Shown here: in pieces, positions 59,816-64,000 of the stretch | Layout of the letters: each line of letters starts with the position of its first letter | How positions within the stretch are numbered: position 1 is the first letter of the stretch | Position numbers and translations under genes: made by a program | Assembly: GCA_963693085.1 (NCBI GenBank) | Contig: OY856412.1 | Span: 962,702,281 to 962,766,280 of the forward strand | Source of the DNA: Alisma plantago-aquatica | Taxonomy: Eukaryota; Streptophyta; Magnoliopsida; Alismatales; Alismataceae | Length of the DNA: 64,000 bases | Direction of reading: 5' to 3' | Notes under the pieces: generated by a model | Told to the model about the DNA's origin: nothing | Seen by the model: only the letters and a program-made list of their open reading frames with translations | Database searches by the model: none

Positions 59816-62800
59816 TGTAATATCCTCAAAATGTATAAATTTGAATATATAAATATAAGACTTGAGATATGAAAATTCCCTAATAGTAATTGATAAAATA
59901 ATAATTCTATCTACTTTATGGCATGGGTGCAATCCATCGCCCAAGTGAGGCCCATAAGATTATTTTCTTTGTAAATAGGCACGTGTTTAAGAAATAAAAG
60001 GAATTCACGCATAAATGAAGGATAATGAATTTGTGAATAGATAATAACTGAAATATGGGATAATGGGCAAGTTTGAAAAATATTCTAAGATAATTAAGGA
60101 AGTAATTATCTATCTAAGGCATCAAATAAGGATAATTTGATATGGATTTTGGAATGCTTAAAGTTGATGAGAAAATAAAGATTATTCTAGAATTTGAAAG
60201 GAAAATGAGTTTTCATGCGATAATGGTAATTAATTTAAATAAATACTTGAAAGGAAATTTTTGTCTATTAAAGTTATCATAATAAATCCCAAAAATTATA
60301 TATAAGTTGGGAAAGACTTTAGTCAGTTTCCCACAAAGTTTCATTGAAAAAAGATACTTCTCGTAGCCTATGGAAATTCGAGAAGAAAGAGCGACCCTTT
60401 GGTAATAATTACATATGTTTCTGATTTAGGAACCAATTTAATAAAATTTGACTATAGAGGATAAAAGCCACATCCCTTTAATGCATCATGTGCCCTAGTG
60501 GACTCTGGATCGAAGATCAAAATGATCATGTCATCGCCTACCTATAGTTAGAAAAGGAAACGAGAGCCTACAATATTTGTGATCTCCTTGCATCTTGTTC
60601 CCTCTTCACTCTCCACCTCTTTATCTATTTCTTCACCAATTGAAACTGGGAGAGAAAGATTAATCTAGTTAGACATCACACAATAGTTACCTTACTGATT
60701 GTAGAGAATACCCAATTCCCAATTCTTTTGAGTTAGGGATGAGAAGCTGACAGCCTTATACCAACCTCCTTATCTATGTAAAGGCTAGGGAATAACCTTT
60801 ACCTCAGAAGGCCTCCTCAACCCTTAATTTCATCTATGCAAACTCAAGACCCTCTCCCATTCAACACCTTGGTTTTTAGTGATTTTCACCTAGCATCATG
60901 AGTTGGAAGTGTCTCTGACAAATTCTTTATCTTTGGAGCACCGTGGGTCATGCTAAAGGTGACTCCGATCCTCATCGTAGAATATCAGAAGGAGGTAACC
61001 ATAAACTGGCTTCACCTCCCTAGAGAAGATCTTATTAAGGCATGATCTGGGCCACTATAGACCCTGTGAGGATAAAGAAGGCTCAAATCTACACCCTAAA
61101 GCATCTACTCTTCCAGGTAACACTGATCTCTTTCCCCTTGGATCTAGTTTTCCTACCTTGTGATACAACTGAAACCCCTGAACATGTTTAATGATCCTAG
61201 AGCACTTGAACCCTCACCCAGTGGGTTTCTGAACTTGGAATAGCCTTGGAAAGGTGTCTAGTTTGCTATCTTGAAGCATTGAGGCCAGGGAAAGCAAGTC
61301 AACTTGCATTTTGACCCTTCCATGATGAAGGTGTTGCTTCAATGAAGGAGCAATCACGTTGGTAATATGACATGAATACCCACCCTGTGTGACAATACCA
61401 AAGTTATCACGTAAAGGGTAGTAATGTCTTTATACCTTCCATTCTAGTAAATATTCCACGCCATTTATCCACTTGGATTTACTAACATGGCATGCTGCCA
61501 TTGGTCCATTAATATTTTTCTTGTGAATAATGCAGTTAATTTTTTGTAACTCAGAAAATAATGATATTATATATCCGATTAGTAAAAAAGAGTAGATCAT
61601 GAATAAAATACTCTCTAACTCTAATTATTCTTTTGGTTCCAAAAGTACATTGGATACGTGATTAATAAGTGTTTTATACATGGAAACCCTAGATTTTAGT
61701 GAACATGATTCTTAAAGTAGTAAAACTGGTTACTTTGTGATTATATTTGTTGTTGTTGAATGTGTTGGTAATACAAGATGATCATGATAATAATGGTGAA
61801 TAATTAGGGTTTTTAAAGTGAATAATCATTTATATGACGAGTAAAGGTTTTAGAACCAGAGATCATAAATTGCCATGATATTAATGTGCATAATCTAATG
61901 TAGATGTTCATAATGAAAGGATACGATGGATCTAATAATTAGGGTTTCACCTTACATTTAATATGTGATGGAACTATGGTTTGTACTCTTATTCCTTATC
62001 CAAATCAAGACAACCATAAACCCCATATTAGGACTAGAGTAGGGTTTAATTTGAATAATATGATGGTGACACTTTAGGATATACATGCATGCTTATTAAA
62101 TGTTGATTGCTTGGATCCAACTTTGCTTACTTAATTGGATGATATGCTTAAAGTACTTGAAGTATGATTACATGGTATGCATGTAAATGAGGTACATGGT
62201 TACGATTATGAATATTCACATTAATGACTGCCGATGTTTGTTGAGGATTTCTCAAAGATTGATGAAATAAACTATTGGATATTTATTTACATTTCTTCAA
62301 TTATAATGCCACTACGAGTATCACATAAAGTAAGAAATCATATTCTGAACCCTAGGATGACATGCGTCAAGGGGTGATGCACATGGGACCTGGAAGGGAT
62401 ACTGATTACACCCAAGATAGCATATCAAGCATGGGTTAGAATATTTAATGAAAATGCTAGTTCTTATTTTCAAGTAAATGATTGATTATATGTTGTTATA
62501 TTACGTGCACACTTTTGTATGCACTCCACATACACATTATAACAATATACTGATCCACATTTTGATTGTTGGAATTTTATCTAAATGTTATATATGAAGA
62601 TAGCAAAACATGATGAATCAGATGAAATCAACTAAAGACATTAAAGCTAAGTAAAAGAGGATTATTTAGATGCTTCTTCTCATATGTATTAGTTTCTAAT
62701 GTAAAGTTCATGTAACTCCTTAGAGGAGCATTATTATACATCTTGTAAATAATAGTTATGAAATAATGGAATTTTTTTGGTATTATATGTTGTTTGCTAA

Positions 62801-62886
62801 ATCTAGATCTTTGGTAATTTAGGTAATGCCTCTTGCCTTTATGGTCCTTCCTTAGTTTGAAGACACTGAAATGTGAGGTCATTAAA
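59816..62886 (+). repeat. LTR of a second LTR-retrotransposon family (3.07 kb)
   Basis: The right end is well supported: GTGAGGTCATTAAA is followed two bases later by a PBS-like TGGTATCAGAGA (62889-62900), and the last ~250 bp match the reverse complement of 63606-63860. The left end is placed at TGTAATATCCTC (59816), which mirrors TGTAACGACCTC at the other copy, but it is less certain. No coding sequence inside. Confidence 0.5.
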
Positions 62887-62888
62887 TT

Positions 62889-62900
62889 TGGTATCAGAGA
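62889..62900 (+). other. Primer binding site, tRNA-iMet type
   Basis: TGGTATCAGAGA, one base off the 12-base PBS at 3246-3257, two bases after the LTR end. Confidence 0.6.
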
Positions 62901-63605
62901 CCCAATTTTTTTAATAATATTTAATAGTTGATAATTTCAAGTAATCTATAGAAATATAAGGAGAATTATCAGGGCATAACCTGATGGTAATGGTGTCTAT
63001 AATGGATCATTATTTTATAGACTAGTAATATTTCCCCTTGCACCATTAAGTTGGCATACGAGGAATCCCATAGCCAAAGTGACACCTGCTTGGCAAGAAC
63101 CTAGGGTTTCCTTGAAGTAATGTTTCCTCTAACTATTCTCATCTACAATTTCATCCACTTATCACACTCTTTCTTTATAAACCCTAAAAGTCACTTCCTT
63201 CCTAATCTCAAGATAGGGTTTTTGAGAAGAAGTAGGAATAAGGTATTATCTAACAATTAATGTACATGTAATGTGGAAATAATGATAATGTTTTTAAAAA
63301 TGTTTTATGGGGTTTTCCTTGCAAGGGAAAACCCCATATGGAACTAAGGTTGGTTTAGGAAAACCCTTAGTGGGTAAATAGAATCATAAAACCATAAGGT
63401 GCAGGGGTAGTCCATAATTTGAACCATAAACCCTAACCCTGGGAAATGGAAGTAGTGCAGGTGAAATACTAACACTACTTATATAAACCCTAATTAGTGT
63501 AAGAAGAAAAAGGAAATACAAATTAGTTTAGGTGACCTACTCTCCCATGCATGCATGTACGTGGAGAAATTTGGGCATGATGCATGTGAAGGGTTTTATA
63601 CATAT
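62901..63605 (+). other. Non-coding DNA between inverted LTRs
   Basis: Probably the start of an internal domain after the PBS, with no gag visible. It includes a short inverted repeat GGGGTTTTCC...GGAAAACCCC at 63310-63333. Confidence 0.35.
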
Positions 63606-64000
63606 TGTAACGACCTCACTTTTTAGTGTTTCCGAATAAAGAAAGGACCTTAAAGTTGAGAGACATTACCTAAAATTTCCAAAATCCATATATAACCAAA
63701 TTTCAAATAATAGAAAATAATTTCCATCATTTCTAAAATAATATTTACAAACTGTAGAATGATATTCCTCTAAGGAGTTACATGAATTTCTAACAACAGA
63801 ACTATTACATATGAGAAGAAGTATCCAACTTATGTTCTTGTACTTACATTTAATGTCTTAAATTGATTTCATCTGGTTCATGCTATCTTGATATCTTCAT
63901 GTATATTATTTACCTAAAATGGCGTGAAAAAAAATGCAGATCAGTGTATTACTATACTGTGTATGTGGGTGCATGCATACGTGTGAAAGTATATAACAAC
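63606..64000 (-). repeat. LTR of the second family, minus orientation, cut by window end
   Basis: The plus strand starts TGTAACGACCTCAC. Its reverse complement matches 62640-62886, for example CATGTAACTCCTTAGAGGA in both and the terminal GTGAGGTC. No PBS follows the LTR end on the minus strand, so it may be a solo LTR or belong to a separate insertion. Confidence 0.65.

Overview
The window is plant nuclear DNA made almost entirely of retroelements; no host protein-coding gene is supported. Plant origin is inferred from three things: L1-clade LINEs whose ORF1 has a DUF4283-like region plus a CCHC knuckle, LTR elements primed by initiator tRNA-Met, and a tRNA-derived SINE. The species cannot be named from the sequence.

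Layout. (1) 1-11042: a minus-strand LTR element arranged LTR(partial)-internal-LTR-internal-LTR. Its LTRs (~2.83 kb) are longer than its internal regions (~2.1 kb), and I see no gag or pol, so it is non-autonomous. It sits inside a LINE. (2) 11043-35565 and 35694-50886: two head-to-tail stacks of plus-strand LINEs (named A-I here) and three SINE copies (S1-S3). Nearly every element begins where the (CATA)n tail of the previous one ends. LINEs C, E, F, G and H look full length (~4.6-4.9 kb: short 5' UTR, ORF1, ORF2, a 3' UTR with hairpins, (CATA)n); A, B, D and I are partial. (3) 15125-21248: an older, AT-rich block of minus-strand L1 remnants, one with an RNase H domain. (4) 28604-31272: a solo LTR of the first family with a perfect 5-bp target duplication, inside ORF1 of LINE E. 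(5) 35598-35670: an intronless tRNA-Ile(UAU)-like gene on the minus strand with a 27-bp partial duplicate, between the two stacks. (6) 50887-64000: AT-rich DNA with a palindrome at the end of the array, a GC-rich 1.3-kb insert, an eroded gag-like region, and LTRs of another family in opposite orientations.

How the parts fit. LINE ORF2 encodes an APE-type endonuclease, reverse transcriptase and zf-RVT knuckle; ORF1 encodes a putative RNA-binding protein. SINE and LINE share only the (CATA)n tail. New copies appear to land in (CATA)n tails, so each insertion supplies a new target. This self-seeding LINE/SINE array is the best candidate for an undescribed system here. All LINE copies are broken. 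Most stops fit C-to-T decay at CGA, CAG and CAA or G-to-A at TGG, but six of eight LINEs covering one RT position carry a stop at the same codon.
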